Positions 1 through 9,675 of a DNA stretch of 64,000 bases are shown here, one piece after another. The translations under genes were made by a program, and so were the position numbers. Each line of letters begins with the position of its first letter. Position 1 is the first letter of the stretch. The notes below the pieces were generated by a model. The model saw only the letters and a list, made by a program, of their open reading frames with translations. It was not told the DNA's origin and did no database searches. The stretch comes from Candidatus Eiseniibacteriota bacterium (GTDB taxonomy: Bacteria > Eisenbacteria > RBG-16-71-46 > CAIMUX01), in NCBI GenBank assembly GCA_020633975.1, contig JACKCR010000002.1, forward strand, positions 124,001-188,000. Reading direction: 5' to 3'.

Positions 1-3057
<3,057 letters not shown>

Positions 3058-3166
3058 AGCCTGGCCCTTGTAGTCAACCATCGGGCTCTCAGGTTGTCAG
3101 GTCGGGCGTGGTTGGTCTGGTGCGAAAAACTCGACCCGGACGGCGGGGGATGGGGCGGAGTCAAAC

Positions 3167-3197
3167 GGAGGCGCCGGGAGTTCTCCCTGCCGCCTCC
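3167..3197 (+). terminator. Strong GC hairpin behind the RND pump
   Basis: GGAGGCG (3167-3173) pairs with CGCCTCC (3191-3197), and an inner GGGA/TCCC stem tightens it. It sits 110 bp behind the pump stop and has no clear T-run. Its 3' arm plus the next bases (gccgcctccac) repeats 11 bases of the tmRNA-type end at 3339-3364, so it could also be a decayed second copy of that end. Confidence 0.45.
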
Positions 3198-3338
3198 ACA
3201 ATGTCTCCACGACCCTGGGGGATTCGGGCAGACTCAGGGGTACACGAGTGAACACGCGAAGCGGCGGTAACTGACCATTCTTGACCCGATACGTCCGAAG
3301 TCACGCGGCATCACCAGGTTAGAAAACTAACCGCCATT

Positions 3339-3364
3339 GGGTTCGATTCCCGCCGCCTCCACCA
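3339..3364 (+). other. tmRNA-type 3' end fragment (likely attachment-site scar)
   Basis: The 26 bases run GGG-TTCGATT-CCCGC, then GCCTCC and A-CCA: a T-arm, an acceptor strand, discriminator A and an encoded CCA. This is the usual 3' terminus of ssrA (tmRNA). Upstream bases (ccatt) do not complete the 5' side of the T-stem, and no matching acceptor 5' strand or tmRNA body is present, so this is a fragment. Tyrosine recombinases of phages and islands commonly use exactly this part of ssrA and leave such a copy at the far end of the insert. The ATPase stop codon lies 3 bases further on. The identification as a tmRNA rather than tRNA-Ser end rests on the A discriminator and the GCCTCC strand. 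Confidence 0.6.
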
Positions 3365-3366
3365 TT

Positions 3367-4755
3367 TCAACCTCGAACAGCGTTTCCTAACCGGTAGAGC
3401 GCCAACGCCAACGGATCGACCGGGATTCCGCTGATCTCCTCTGTGTCCCAGGACCGTGCCCAGATCCTGCCGTTTCGGTACTTCGCGATCTGCTTGAGGT
3501 CCTTCGGTCGGAGCTGTTGGGTCCACTTCACCTCGATGGGATGGAACCGCTTCCCCTCGACGTACGCGATGTCGACCTCTCCTTCGGCCTTGATGTAGAA
3601 CGTCGGGTGGAGCCTCTCCAGATGTGTGACGGCGCAGGCCTCGGCGACCTTGCCGAACCAGACCGGGTCGTCCAGCAGTGGCCCGAGGCGATTGCGAAAC
3701 GGATCCGGATCCGGACGAAGCCAACTGTTGACCGCATGCAGGATGAACGGGTCGGCGAACATGACTCGACGCGCTTTGCGTGGTGCTGCGGCGAGTTTGT
3801 CTTCGAGCAACGCGGCTTGAACGAAAACCGCGTCCATCGAGGTCAGCAGAGCAACGTAGTCCGCGACGGTCGTCGGATGATCGATAGAGAGGTCCTTGGC
3901 GAGCGCATTCCAGGTCACCTGCGTTCCGTACCGCGTGGCGACGGCAGTGAGGACTTCCCGCAGGTAGTGCTCCTGCTTCCCCCGCTTCAGCATGTCACCC
4001 CGTATCCAGTCGCCGTACGTGGCGAACGTGGAGGGCAGGATTGCGTCGTCCTGCGCCATGTCGTTGATGGCGCGAAGAAAGCCGCCGTGGGCGAGATACC
4101 GTGCGAACTCAGCATCGAGGAGGGCTCGCGTTGACTTCTTGATACCGGACTTGGGTCCAAGGAGAGACTGCCGACCGCCCTTGGGGATCCGTTTGGCGAG
4201 ATTCACATACTCTCTGAAGGTCAGAGGGTCGATGTGGAAGTCGACGATCGAACTCGTCCCCCGACGACCAGGGAAGCGCATCCGAGCTTCCTGGATCAGT
4301 GTCGAGTCCGAGCCGGAGACCATCAGCACTAGGTCTTCCAGTGTCCCTGCATCAGCAAGGAACTTCACTCCCTTGTCCCACTCGCGGATGTATGTGACTT
4401 CATCTACCAGGAGGTAGCCGGGACCTCGCCCTTCCCATTCGGCAACCTGATCAGTGATCAGCCTTACGAGAGTGTGGTGATCGTCGATCAGTTCTCCGGC
4501 CAAGTAGTAAATGCGTTCGGGGGCGGTACCCGACGCGAGTAGCTCCGCCATCCATTGCTTGAGAACCGTAGTCTTGCCGATCTGACGACCACCGGTGAGG
4601 GAGTAGATTCCCGGACCGATGAGCTTCAGACGATCGAGAAGCGGCGAGCGGAACGGAAGCGGCAGCTTCACCAACTGCCTCAAGTTTGGGTCCCGCTTCG
4701 AGAACCCACCGACAGAGTCTCTGTGGGTGTTGTGGGGCAGGAAGCGTGGGTCCAC
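3367..4755 (-). CDS. AAA-type ATPase with C-terminal DUF4143/PD-(D/E)xK-like domain
   Basis: 462 residues from a GTG at 4755, chosen because AGGAG lies 7 bases before it; an ATG at 4836 in the same frame would read through a perfect palindrome and lacks a good ribosome site. Walker A GGRQIGKT is at residues 55-62, Walker B YLLVDE at 114-119, and a sensor-like VSGSDS near 147. The C-terminal third has GEVDIAYVEG followed by PIEVKW, the acidic/ExK arrangement of DUF4143/DUF234 restriction-endonuclease-like folds. These ATPases are widespread and often on mobile DNA; their role is unknown, and toxin, defence or regulatory functions have been suggested. It stands alone between a tmRNA 3' end and a tRNA-like T-arm. 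The 24-bp palindrome at 4783-4806 is 28 bases upstream of the start and suggests autoregulation. ATP binding is well supported; nuclease activity is inference. Confidence 0.85.
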   Translation of the reverse strand: MDPRFLPHNTHRDSVGGFSKRDPNLRQLVKLPLPFRSPLLDRLKLIGPGIYSLTGGRQIGKTTVLKQWMAELLASGTAPERIYYLAGELIDDHHTLVRLITDQVAEWEGRGPGYLLVDEVTYIREWDKGVKFLADAGTLEDLVLMVSGSDSTLIQEARMRFPGRRGTSSIVDFHIDPLTFREYVNLAKRIPKGGRQSLLGPKSGIKKSTRALLDAEFARYLAHGGFLRAINDMAQDDAILPSTFATYGDWIRGDMLKRGKQEHYLREVLTAVATRYGTQVTWNALAKDLSIDHPTTVADYVALLTSMDAVFVQAALLEDKLAAAPRKARRVMFADPFILHAVNSWLRPDPDPFRNRLGPLLDDPVWFGKVAEACAVTHLERLHPTFYIKAEGEVDIAYVEGKRFHPIEVKWTQQLRPKDLKQIAKYRNGRIWARSWDTEEISGIPVDPLALALYRLGNAVRG

Positions 4756-4782
4756 CGACTGACTCCTGGATTTGAGCAATGA

Positions 4783-4806
4783 GCATTGACTAAATTTAGT
4801 CAATGC
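4783..4806. promoter_or_regulatory. 24-bp perfect palindrome upstream of the ATPase gene
   Basis: The arms are GCATTGACTAAA and its exact reverse complement TTTAGTCAATGC with no spacer. It is AT-rich against a GC-rich background and lies 28 bases upstream of the GTG start and 16 bases before the ribosome site. It fits an operator for a dimeric regulator, or a recombination core. A weak further TTGAC-like stretch follows at about 4809-4813. Confidence 0.6.
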
Positions 4807-4967
4807 CAATTGACCATATTGAGCCGTGGGCGGCAAGGAGAATCGAGCGGTGGAAACCGGGCTGTTGCTGGCGACATCCGTCGAAGAGCCTGGAGTCCTT
4901 GTTTGCTCGTACTCCGTAACATAATGATAGCAGGTCGGTTATGGCTCGGCCGTCGCCGCGCTCGGAG

Positions 4968-4991
4968 GAGAGCCACCGGGATCGAACCGGT
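4968..4991 (-). other. tRNA-like T-arm and acceptor 3' strand
   Basis: On the minus strand ACCGG-TTCGATC-CCGGT forms a perfect 5-bp T-stem with a 7-nt TTCGATC loop, followed by GGCTCTC as an acceptor-like strand. No CCA follows. The upstream bases are the end of the CcdA-like gene, so no full tRNA can be drawn. It points towards the ATPase gene, mirroring the tmRNA-type end at 3339-3364. It may be the remnant of an integration into a tRNA 3' end, or chance. Confidence 0.3.
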
Positions 4992-5005
4992 CGTCCATGT
5001 GGCGA

Positions 5006-5704
5006 CTACGGCGCCGTGTAGACCAGGTACGCCCCACCCAAAATCACCAACACCCCGCACGCCTGCCGCAGCAGACTCGCCCCCCGCGACCCCTCGTTCC
5101 AGTTCAGGTACCGCTGGACGAGCTGCGCCGACGTCCCCGCCAGCACGATCACCGCGCAGTGCCCGACTCCATACGCGAGCAGGAGCGTCGCTCCGTAGAG
5201 CCAACTCGTCGATGCGACCTTGAGCGTCACGCCGAGCATCGGCGCCATGTACGCGAACGTGCACGGCCCGACACCGACCCCGAACACCAGCCCGAGCACG
5301 AATGCACCGAGGAGGCCTTGGCGCTTCGGTCCCGTCGGCCCTCCGCCCGACCAGGGCAGCGGGACGACTCCGAGGAAGTGCAGTCCGAGGAAGAGGAAGA
5401 TCAGCGCGAGCCCGTAGTTCACGTAGCGACCGACGTCACCCAGCATCCGCCCGAGCGCCGCGGTGACGCCACCGATCGCTGCGATCGTCACCAGGATGCC
5501 GAGCGCGAAGACCAGCGCCGTCACGAACGCTCGCCTGGGTGACGAGAGTCCCTGACCGCCGATGAAGGCAACGATGAGCGGAATGCTCGCAAGGTGGCAG
5601 GGACTGAGCACGATGCTCAGTACGCCCCAGACGAACGCGGCCCCCAGCGCGACCGGGACGGAACCGTGCACCGCCTGAGTGAGGGTTCCAAACAGTTCGT
5701 TCAT
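5006..5704 (-). CDS. CcdA/DsbD-type thiol-disulfide transmembrane protein
   Basis: 232 residues, about six hydrophobic segments, typical of small CcdA proteins. The two membrane cysteines of the family are present: SPCHLASIP (C36) in the first helix and GPCTFAYMAP (C148) in the fourth. CcdA passes reducing equivalents from cytoplasmic thioredoxin across the membrane to periplasmic thioredoxin-like proteins. The gene lies 91 bases behind the thioredoxin gene at 5796-6302, its probable partner, and closes the minus-strand ArsR/permease/thioredoxin cluster. GGAG 7 bases before the ATG supports the start; the hairpin at 5715-5733 directly abuts that ribosome site. The job is probably to keep the CIPC protein reduced, rather than cytochrome c maturation, as no Ccm genes are nearby. 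Confidence 0.9.
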   Translation of the reverse strand: MNELFGTLTQAVHGSVPVALGAAFVWGVLSIVLSPCHLASIPLIVAFIGGQGLSSPRRAFVTALVFALGILVTIAAIGGVTAALGRMLGDVGRYVNYGLALIFLFLGLHFLGVVPLPWSGGGPTGPKRQGLLGAFVLGLVFGVGVGPCTFAYMAPMLGVTLKVASTSWLYGATLLLAYGVGHCAVIVLAGTSAQLVQRYLNWNEGSRGASLLRQACGVLVILGGAYLVYTAP

Positions 5705-5714
5705 GCTCGAACTC

Positions 5715-5733
5715 CACTCTCACGTCGAGAGTG
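5715..5733 (-). promoter_or_regulatory. Inverted repeat next to the ccdA ribosome site
   Basis: CACTCTC (5715-5721) and GAGAGTG (5727-5733) around a 5-base spacer. In the minus-strand mRNA it folds directly upstream of the GGAG of the CcdA gene, so it could modulate translation. It is nearly identical to 5775-5793, with centres exactly 60 bp apart. Confidence 0.5.
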
Positions 5734-5774
5734 CCCTACGCCGCCGCCTTCACCTCGATAGTGCACCTCGACTC

Positions 5775-5793
5775 CACTCTCAACGTGAGAGTG
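5775..5793 (-). promoter_or_regulatory. Inverted repeat directly behind the thioredoxin stop
   Basis: CACTCTC (5775-5781) and GAGAGTG (5787-5793) with spacer AACGT, starting 2 bases after the stop codon of the thioredoxin gene. No T-run follows, so it is more likely an mRNA-stabilising/processing hairpin or an operator than an intrinsic terminator. A very similar pair lies at 23703-23780. Confidence 0.5.
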
Positions 5794-5795
5794 CA

Positions 5796-6302
5796 CTACG
5801 ACTGCACCGAAACCGCCCGTTCGGGCAGCGCGACACCGAGTTCCGCCCACTTCGCCAGGATCGCTTCCTTCGCGAAGAACCCTTCGTGTCGGAACCTCTC
5901 CTGTCCGTCGGCGTCGATGAACACCTGCGTCGGAATGACGCGAATCCCGTATGGTTCGCCCGCCTTCGGGTCCTTCCATACGTCGATGAACTCGACGACG
6001 AGGGCGCCTCGGTACTCGGCACGAAGTTCCTCGAGGATGGGGGCCATTTGTTTGCATGGAATGCACTTGTCCGAGCCGAGGTCGACGAGGCGGGGGAGGC
6101 GGCTCGTTGCCATGGCGCCCAGATCATCTGCGGCCGTCTCTCCCGCGCCATTGGTCTCCGCGCCACTATCCTCCGCGACTCTTGCCTCCGCGCCCGTCCG
6201 CTCAGAGCCGTCTGCTGGTACGCGATCCCCTGAGTTCCTCAGCACGAACGCGCCGCCGAACACCAGGAGTGCGCCCACTACGATTGCGAGCTTCTTGATC
6301 AT
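5796..6302 (-). CDS. Membrane-anchored thioredoxin-family protein (CIPC)
   Basis: 168 residues from an ATG at 6302 preceded by GGAGGAGACAG; an upstream in-frame ATG at 6335 overlaps the previous gene's stop and lacks such a site. Residues 3-21 are a signal anchor (KKLAIVVGALLVFGGAFVL), 22-65 an Ala/Glu-rich linker, and the rest a thioredoxin fold. The redox pair is C80-IPC83, and RVIPTQVF carries the cis-Pro expected opposite it. It should face the periplasm and exchange electrons with the CcdA-like protein encoded next. It follows the 76-residue thioredoxin-fold gene by 32 bases. The substrate is unknown; a metalloid-handling or reductive repair role is inferred from the permease and ArsR neighbours. 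Confidence 0.9.
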   Translation of the reverse strand: MIKKLAIVVGALLVFGGAFVLRNSGDRVPADGSERTGAEARVAEDSGAETNGAGETAADDLGAMATSRLPRLVDLGSDKCIPCKQMAPILEELRAEYRGALVVEFIDVWKDPKAGEPYGIRVIPTQVFIDADGQERFRHEGFFAKEAILAKWAELGVALPERAVSVQS

Positions 6303-6334
6303 CTGTCTCCTCCGAACGCCTGCGCAGACTGGCA

Positions 6335-6565
6335 CTACTTCAAGAACGCGGTGATCTCATCCGGCGAGAGAAGCTTCCCACTGCTCTTGAGCTGACCGTC
6401 GATCGCGAGTCCGGGCGTCATCATCGCGCCCATCTGGACGATCTCGTTGATGTCCGTCACCTTGACGAGCTCGTACTCGATACCGAGCGTCTTCGCCGCC
6501 GTCTCCGCGTTCTCTGCGAGCTTCTTGCACTTGGGACAGCCGGTCCCGAGGATCTGGATCTTCAT
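6335..6565 (-). CDS. Small thioredoxin-fold protein (redox-active disulfide protein 2 type)
   Basis: 76 residues, cytoplasmic, full length for this mini-thioredoxin family (about 75-80). It has TGCPKCKKL (C10, C13) near the N-terminus, a beta-alpha-beta core and MMTPGLAIDG with the cis-Pro. AGGAGG precedes the ATG. The family often sits beside UPF0718/ArsP-type permeases, as here: the permease gene ends 78 bases upstream. A role in passing or reducing the permease's cargo is inference. The CxxC makes a disulfide or metal-thiolate role equally possible. Confidence 0.9.
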   Translation of the reverse strand: MKIQILGTGCPKCKKLAENAETAAKTLGIEYELVKVTDINEIVQMGAMMTPGLAIDGQLKSSGKLLSPDEITAFLK

Positions 6566-6643
6566 AGAGAGTTCCTCCTGGTCAGAATGGTGAGCTTTGC
6601 CAAGGACCGACTCCTCGCCGTGCTCGGGAGCTGCTGGAAGTGG

Positions 6644-7942
6644 TCAAAAGAGTGAGCCATAAATGAGTCCGCTGATGGTCGCCATGACGACGACGAGGCT
6701 GACGTAGACGACCGTCTTCTTCGTTCCGATCACGCTGCGGATCACGAGCATGTTGGGGAGGCTGAGCGCCGGACCCGCGAGGAGCAGAGCGAGTGCGGGG
6801 CCCTTGCCCATTCCGTTCCCGATCAGTCCTTGGAGGATCGGCACCTCCGTCAGCGTGGCGAAGTACATGAATGCGCCCGCGACGGAGGCGAAGAGGTTCG
6901 CTCGGAGGGAGTTTCCACCGACAGCGGTGTTGACCCACTCACTCGGGATGAGTCCCTCGTGGCCGGGCCTGCCGAGCAGAGCGCCCGCCACGAGAACCCC
7001 GAAGAAGAGGAGCGGGAGGATCTGCTTCGCAAACCCCCACGATGACGAGAACCAGTCCTGCATCTCTCCGCTTGCAGTGCTGGTGAGCACGCTCAGCGCG
7101 ACGATCGCCGCCACGAACGGAATCATCGGCGTCCCTGGGAAGAGCAGGGCGAGTGCGAGCACGACGATCGCGGATACCGCGACCTTCCATAGCGACGCGT
7201 GGAACCACGCGACCAGCATCACGCAGAGGCCGAGAGCGAAGGCGCCGGTGACGAGCCACCGGACCTCGTAGATCGTGCTCCACAGTCCCGACGGCTCCGC
7301 CGGCCGCGCCCAGTTCGAGAAGACGAGAATCCCGACCATCGAGGCGAAGTAGAGGCCCTCCTGGGCGAGGGTGCGCGCGGGGGCTTCGTCCGGCATCGGG
7401 ATGTCGAGTCGCGCCCGCTCTTCCTGGTCGTGCCGGAAGATCAGGTGCATGAGGAGCCCGATGACGACGCTGAACGCGATCGCGCCGATCCCGCGGGCGG
7501 CCCCGAGCTCCATGCCCAGGACGCGTGCGGTCAGGATGATCGCGAGTACGTTGATTGCGGGGCCGGAGTAGAGAAACGCGGTCGCGGGCCCGATCCCGGC
7601 GCCGCGGTGGTAGATCCCGGCGAAGAGCGGAAGCACCGTGCAGGAGCAGACGGCGAGGACGGTGCCGGAGACCGCAGCGACACTGTACGAAAGGAGCTTG
7701 TTCGCCTTGGCCCCGAGGTAGCGCATCACCGAGGCCTGGCTGACGAAGGTCGAGATGGCGCCGGCGATGAAGAAGGCAGGGATGAGGCAGAGGATGACGT
7801 GTTCCCGCGCGTACCATTTGACGAGGTGGAACGCTTCGAGCGCGGCGTCGTCGAAGCGAGCGGTTCCGACCGGCAGCCAGAAGCACGCGAGGAACACCGC
7901 CACGATGACGAGGAGCGGTTTCCACTCGTCTCTCCAGTTCAT
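6644..7942 (-). CDS. UPF0718/ArsP-like permease with CSC motif
   Basis: 432 residues with roughly ten hydrophobic segments in two clusters (about 8-165 and 215-430). The first carries VLAVCSCTVLPLFAGIY with C99 and C101, and the second the family repeat with NSLRANLFASVAGAFMYF and AGPALSLPN. ArsP relatives export trivalent organoarsenicals; most other family members have no known substrate. It lies between an ArsR regulator (upstream) and the small thioredoxin (downstream), so thiol-reactive metalloids are a reasonable guess. ATG at 7942 is the only sensible start. A 16-bp palindrome at 8082-8097 in the leader may be its control site. Confidence 0.9.
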   Translation of the reverse strand: MNWRDEWKPLLVIVAVFLACFWLPVGTARFDDAALEAFHLVKWYAREHVILCLIPAFFIAGAISTFVSQASVMRYLGAKANKLLSYSVAAVSGTVLAVCSCTVLPLFAGIYHRGAGIGPATAFLYSGPAINVLAIILTARVLGMELGAARGIGAIAFSVVIGLLMHLIFRHDQEERARLDIPMPDEAPARTLAQEGLYFASMVGILVFSNWARPAEPSGLWSTIYEVRWLVTGAFALGLCVMLVAWFHASLWKVAVSAIVVLALALLFPGTPMIPFVAAIVALSVLTSTASGEMQDWFSSSWGFAKQILPLLFFGVLVAGALLGRPGHEGLIPSEWVNTAVGGNSLRANLFASVAGAFMYFATLTEVPILQGLIGNGMGKGPALALLLAGPALSLPNMLVIRSVIGTKKTVVYVSLVVVMATISGLIYGSLF

Positions 7943-8081
7943 ACCCGGTTCCCGTTCATCGGCGTTTCCCGCTCACCTTCCTACTCCCACTCATGTTCGG
8001 CTCCAGCTCATCGACTCTCCCAACCTCTGCCGTTCCCCGGCCGGCAATCCCGACTCGCTGCTCCCGCTCGTTCTTGGCTCC

Positions 8082-8097
8082 TTGGCCTAATGGCCAA
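8082..8097. promoter_or_regulatory. Palindrome between arsR and the permease gene
   Basis: TTGGCC-TAAT-GGCCAA, perfect 6-bp arms. It lies about 140 bases before the permease start and 24 bases behind the ArsR stop. It could be the ArsR operator or a weak hairpin terminator; no T-run is present. The rest of 7943-8120 holds only loosely repeated C-rich words. Confidence 0.4.
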
Positions 8098-8120
8098 ACG
8101 AATACGCAAATGAAGGCGAT

Positions 8121-8441
8121 CTACTTCGTCAGCTTTGCGTGCTCCTTCGCTCGGGACTGCAGGACGGACTCTACGCAGGAGAAGAAGTTGAGTACGCAGG
8201 GGACGAGGAGGGAATAGAACACCTGATTACCCCGCTTCTCGTCCTGGACGATGCCGACGTTCTTCAGCACGGAGAGATGCTTCGAGATGGTCGAGACGTC
8301 TGCGCCGACCATCTCGGTGAGTTCCCAGACGCAGCGCTCACCTCGCGCGAGCTCCTCGACGATGAAGAGCCGGGTCGGGTGGCCCATCGCCTTGATGATG
8401 GCGGCTCGGGCTTCGTATCGCGCTCTGGCTTTGGCGTCCAC
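8121..8441 (-). CDS. ArsR/SmtB-family transcriptional regulator
   Basis: 106 residues, usual length. A winged helix-turn-helix is clear: MGHPTRLFIVEEL, then VSTISKHLSVLKNVGIVQ as recognition helix and wing entry. Cysteines C37 (GERCVWEL, at the classic alpha-3 sensor site), C82 and C89 (near the C-terminus) could form a trigonal thiolate site for As(III) or a similar ligand. The start is GTG at 8441 with AGGAGG 4 bases before it. It begins 13 bases after the ackA stop, so it is probably transcribed with pta-ackA as well as from any local promoter. Such proteins repress until the metal(loid) binds; the likely target is the permease/thioredoxin run downstream. Confidence 0.93.
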   Translation of the reverse strand: MDAKARARYEARAAIIKAMGHPTRLFIVEELARGERCVWELTEMVGADVSTISKHLSVLKNVGIVQDEKRGNQVFYSLLVPCVLNFFSCVESVLQSRAKEHAKLTK

Positions 8442-8454
8442 GGTCCCTCCTCGC

Positions 8455-9651
8455 TTACTTCTGGATCACCGCGTACGTCTCTTCCGCAATCGCCACTTCC
8501 TCATCCGTAGGAATGACGAGAATCCTCACCCGCGAGTCCGCCGCCGCGACATCCGTCTCGACCCCGCGCGGCGCCGTCTCGTTCCTCGTGAGGTCCATGG
8601 TGAAGCCCAAGGCTTCGAGCCCCTCGACGCACGTCTTCCGGATGAGAGAAGAGTTCTCGCCGACACCAGCTGTGAAGACGAGCGCATCGACGCCGCCGAG
8701 AACCGCCGTAGACGCCCCGATGTGCTTCTTCACGCGGTGACAGTAGACCTCGATCGCGAGCCTGGCCCGTTCGTCCCCGTTCGCAGCCGCGGCTTCGATC
8801 TCGCGCATGTCGTTCGTGCGTCCGGTGAGACCTAAGAGCCCGCTCTTCTTGTTGAGCAGCGTGCCCACATCTTTTGCGGACATCCCGAGATGATCCTGCA
8901 GGAAGAGCACGATCGCGGCGTCCATGTCGCCTGGCCGGGTTCCCATCACGAGTCCTTCGAGCGGAGTGAAGCCCATGCTCGTGTCGACCGACCGTCCGCC
9001 CTTGATTGCGGCGATGCTGGCGCCGTTACCTAGGTGGCAGGTGATGATCCGGAGATCTTCCGGCTGCTTCCCGAGCATCCGTGCGGCCCGCTTCGAGACG
9101 TAGGCGTGCGACGTCCCATGGAAGCCGTAGCGACGGACGCGATGCTCTTGGTAGAGCTCATAGGGAAGCGCGTAGAGATAGGCCGACGCCGGCATGTTCT
9201 GATGAAACGCCGTGTCGAACACGCCGACCTGAGGTACGCCGGGGAGGAGCTTCCGTCCGACCTCGAGCCCGAGGAGGTTCGGTGGGTTGTGGAGCGGCGC
9301 GAGCGGGATGTTGTCCCGGACGGCCGCGATCACGTCGTCGTCGATCAGGACAGACCCTGAGTACGCCTCACCGCCGTGCACGACACGGTGCCCGACGCCG
9401 CCGATCTCGTCGAGTCGCTCGAAGACGCCGCCTTCGCCGGTCAGCCCGGCCAGCACTGCTTCGAGCGCTGCGGAGTGATCTGGGAACTCCCGCTCCGTGA
9501 CGGTGTCCCGATCGCCCACATGCCGGGTCAGGCGCCCGGTCGGTTCGCCGATCTTCTCGCAGAGCCCGGACGCCAGCACGTGCCCCTCGGGCATCTCGAA
9601 GCACTTGTACTTGATCGAAGAGCTACCCGAGTTGATCACTAGAATCTTCAC
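8455..9651 (-). CDS. ackA: Acetate kinase
   Basis: 398 residues, standard length. Family signatures are present: NSGSSSIKY at residues 6-14, GHRVVHGGE, VFDTAFHQNMP and ITCHLGNGASIAAI. It interconverts acetyl phosphate + ADP with acetate + ATP in the cytoplasm. GTG at 9651 follows AGAGGAAG. It lies 24 bases behind pta, forming the usual pta-ackA pair, and 13 bases before arsR. Together the two enzymes give substrate-level ATP from acetyl-CoA, or acetate assimilation in reverse. Confidence 0.97.
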   Translation of the reverse strand: MKILVINSGSSSIKYKCFEMPEGHVLASGLCEKIGEPTGRLTRHVGDRDTVTEREFPDHSAALEAVLAGLTGEGGVFERLDEIGGVGHRVVHGGEAYSGSVLIDDDVIAAVRDNIPLAPLHNPPNLLGLEVGRKLLPGVPQVGVFDTAFHQNMPASAYLYALPYELYQEHRVRRYGFHGTSHAYVSKRAARMLGKQPEDLRIITCHLGNGASIAAIKGGRSVDTSMGFTPLEGLVMGTRPGDMDAAIVLFLQDHLGMSAKDVGTLLNKKSGLLGLTGRTNDMREIEAAAANGDERARLAIEVYCHRVKKHIGASTAVLGGVDALVFTAGVGENSSLIRKTCVEGLEALGFTMDLTRNETAPRGVETDVAAADSRVRILVIPTDEEVAIAEETYAVIQK

Positions 9652-9675
9652 GAATCACTTCCTCTACTTCGCTGA

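Larger units (their letters stand above)
3058..3366. other. Intergenic gap behind the RND pump
   Basis: About 310 bases without a credible gene. It holds the hairpin at 3167-3197 and the tmRNA-type 3' end at 3339-3364. Between them (3200-3338) I see no gene; the space is too short for a complete tmRNA (about 350 nt), and no tag-peptide reading frame was recognised. Confidence 0.6.

Noticed and set aside
3058-3366. Complete tmRNA gene
   Set aside because: The gap is too short and lacks a 5' acceptor strand, tag frame and pseudoknots; only the 3' end is present.
4950-5040. Complete tRNA on the minus strand
   Set aside because: Only the T-arm and an acceptor-like strand can be drawn. The upstream part is the end of the CcdA-like coding region, and no D-arm or matching acceptor 5' strand exists.
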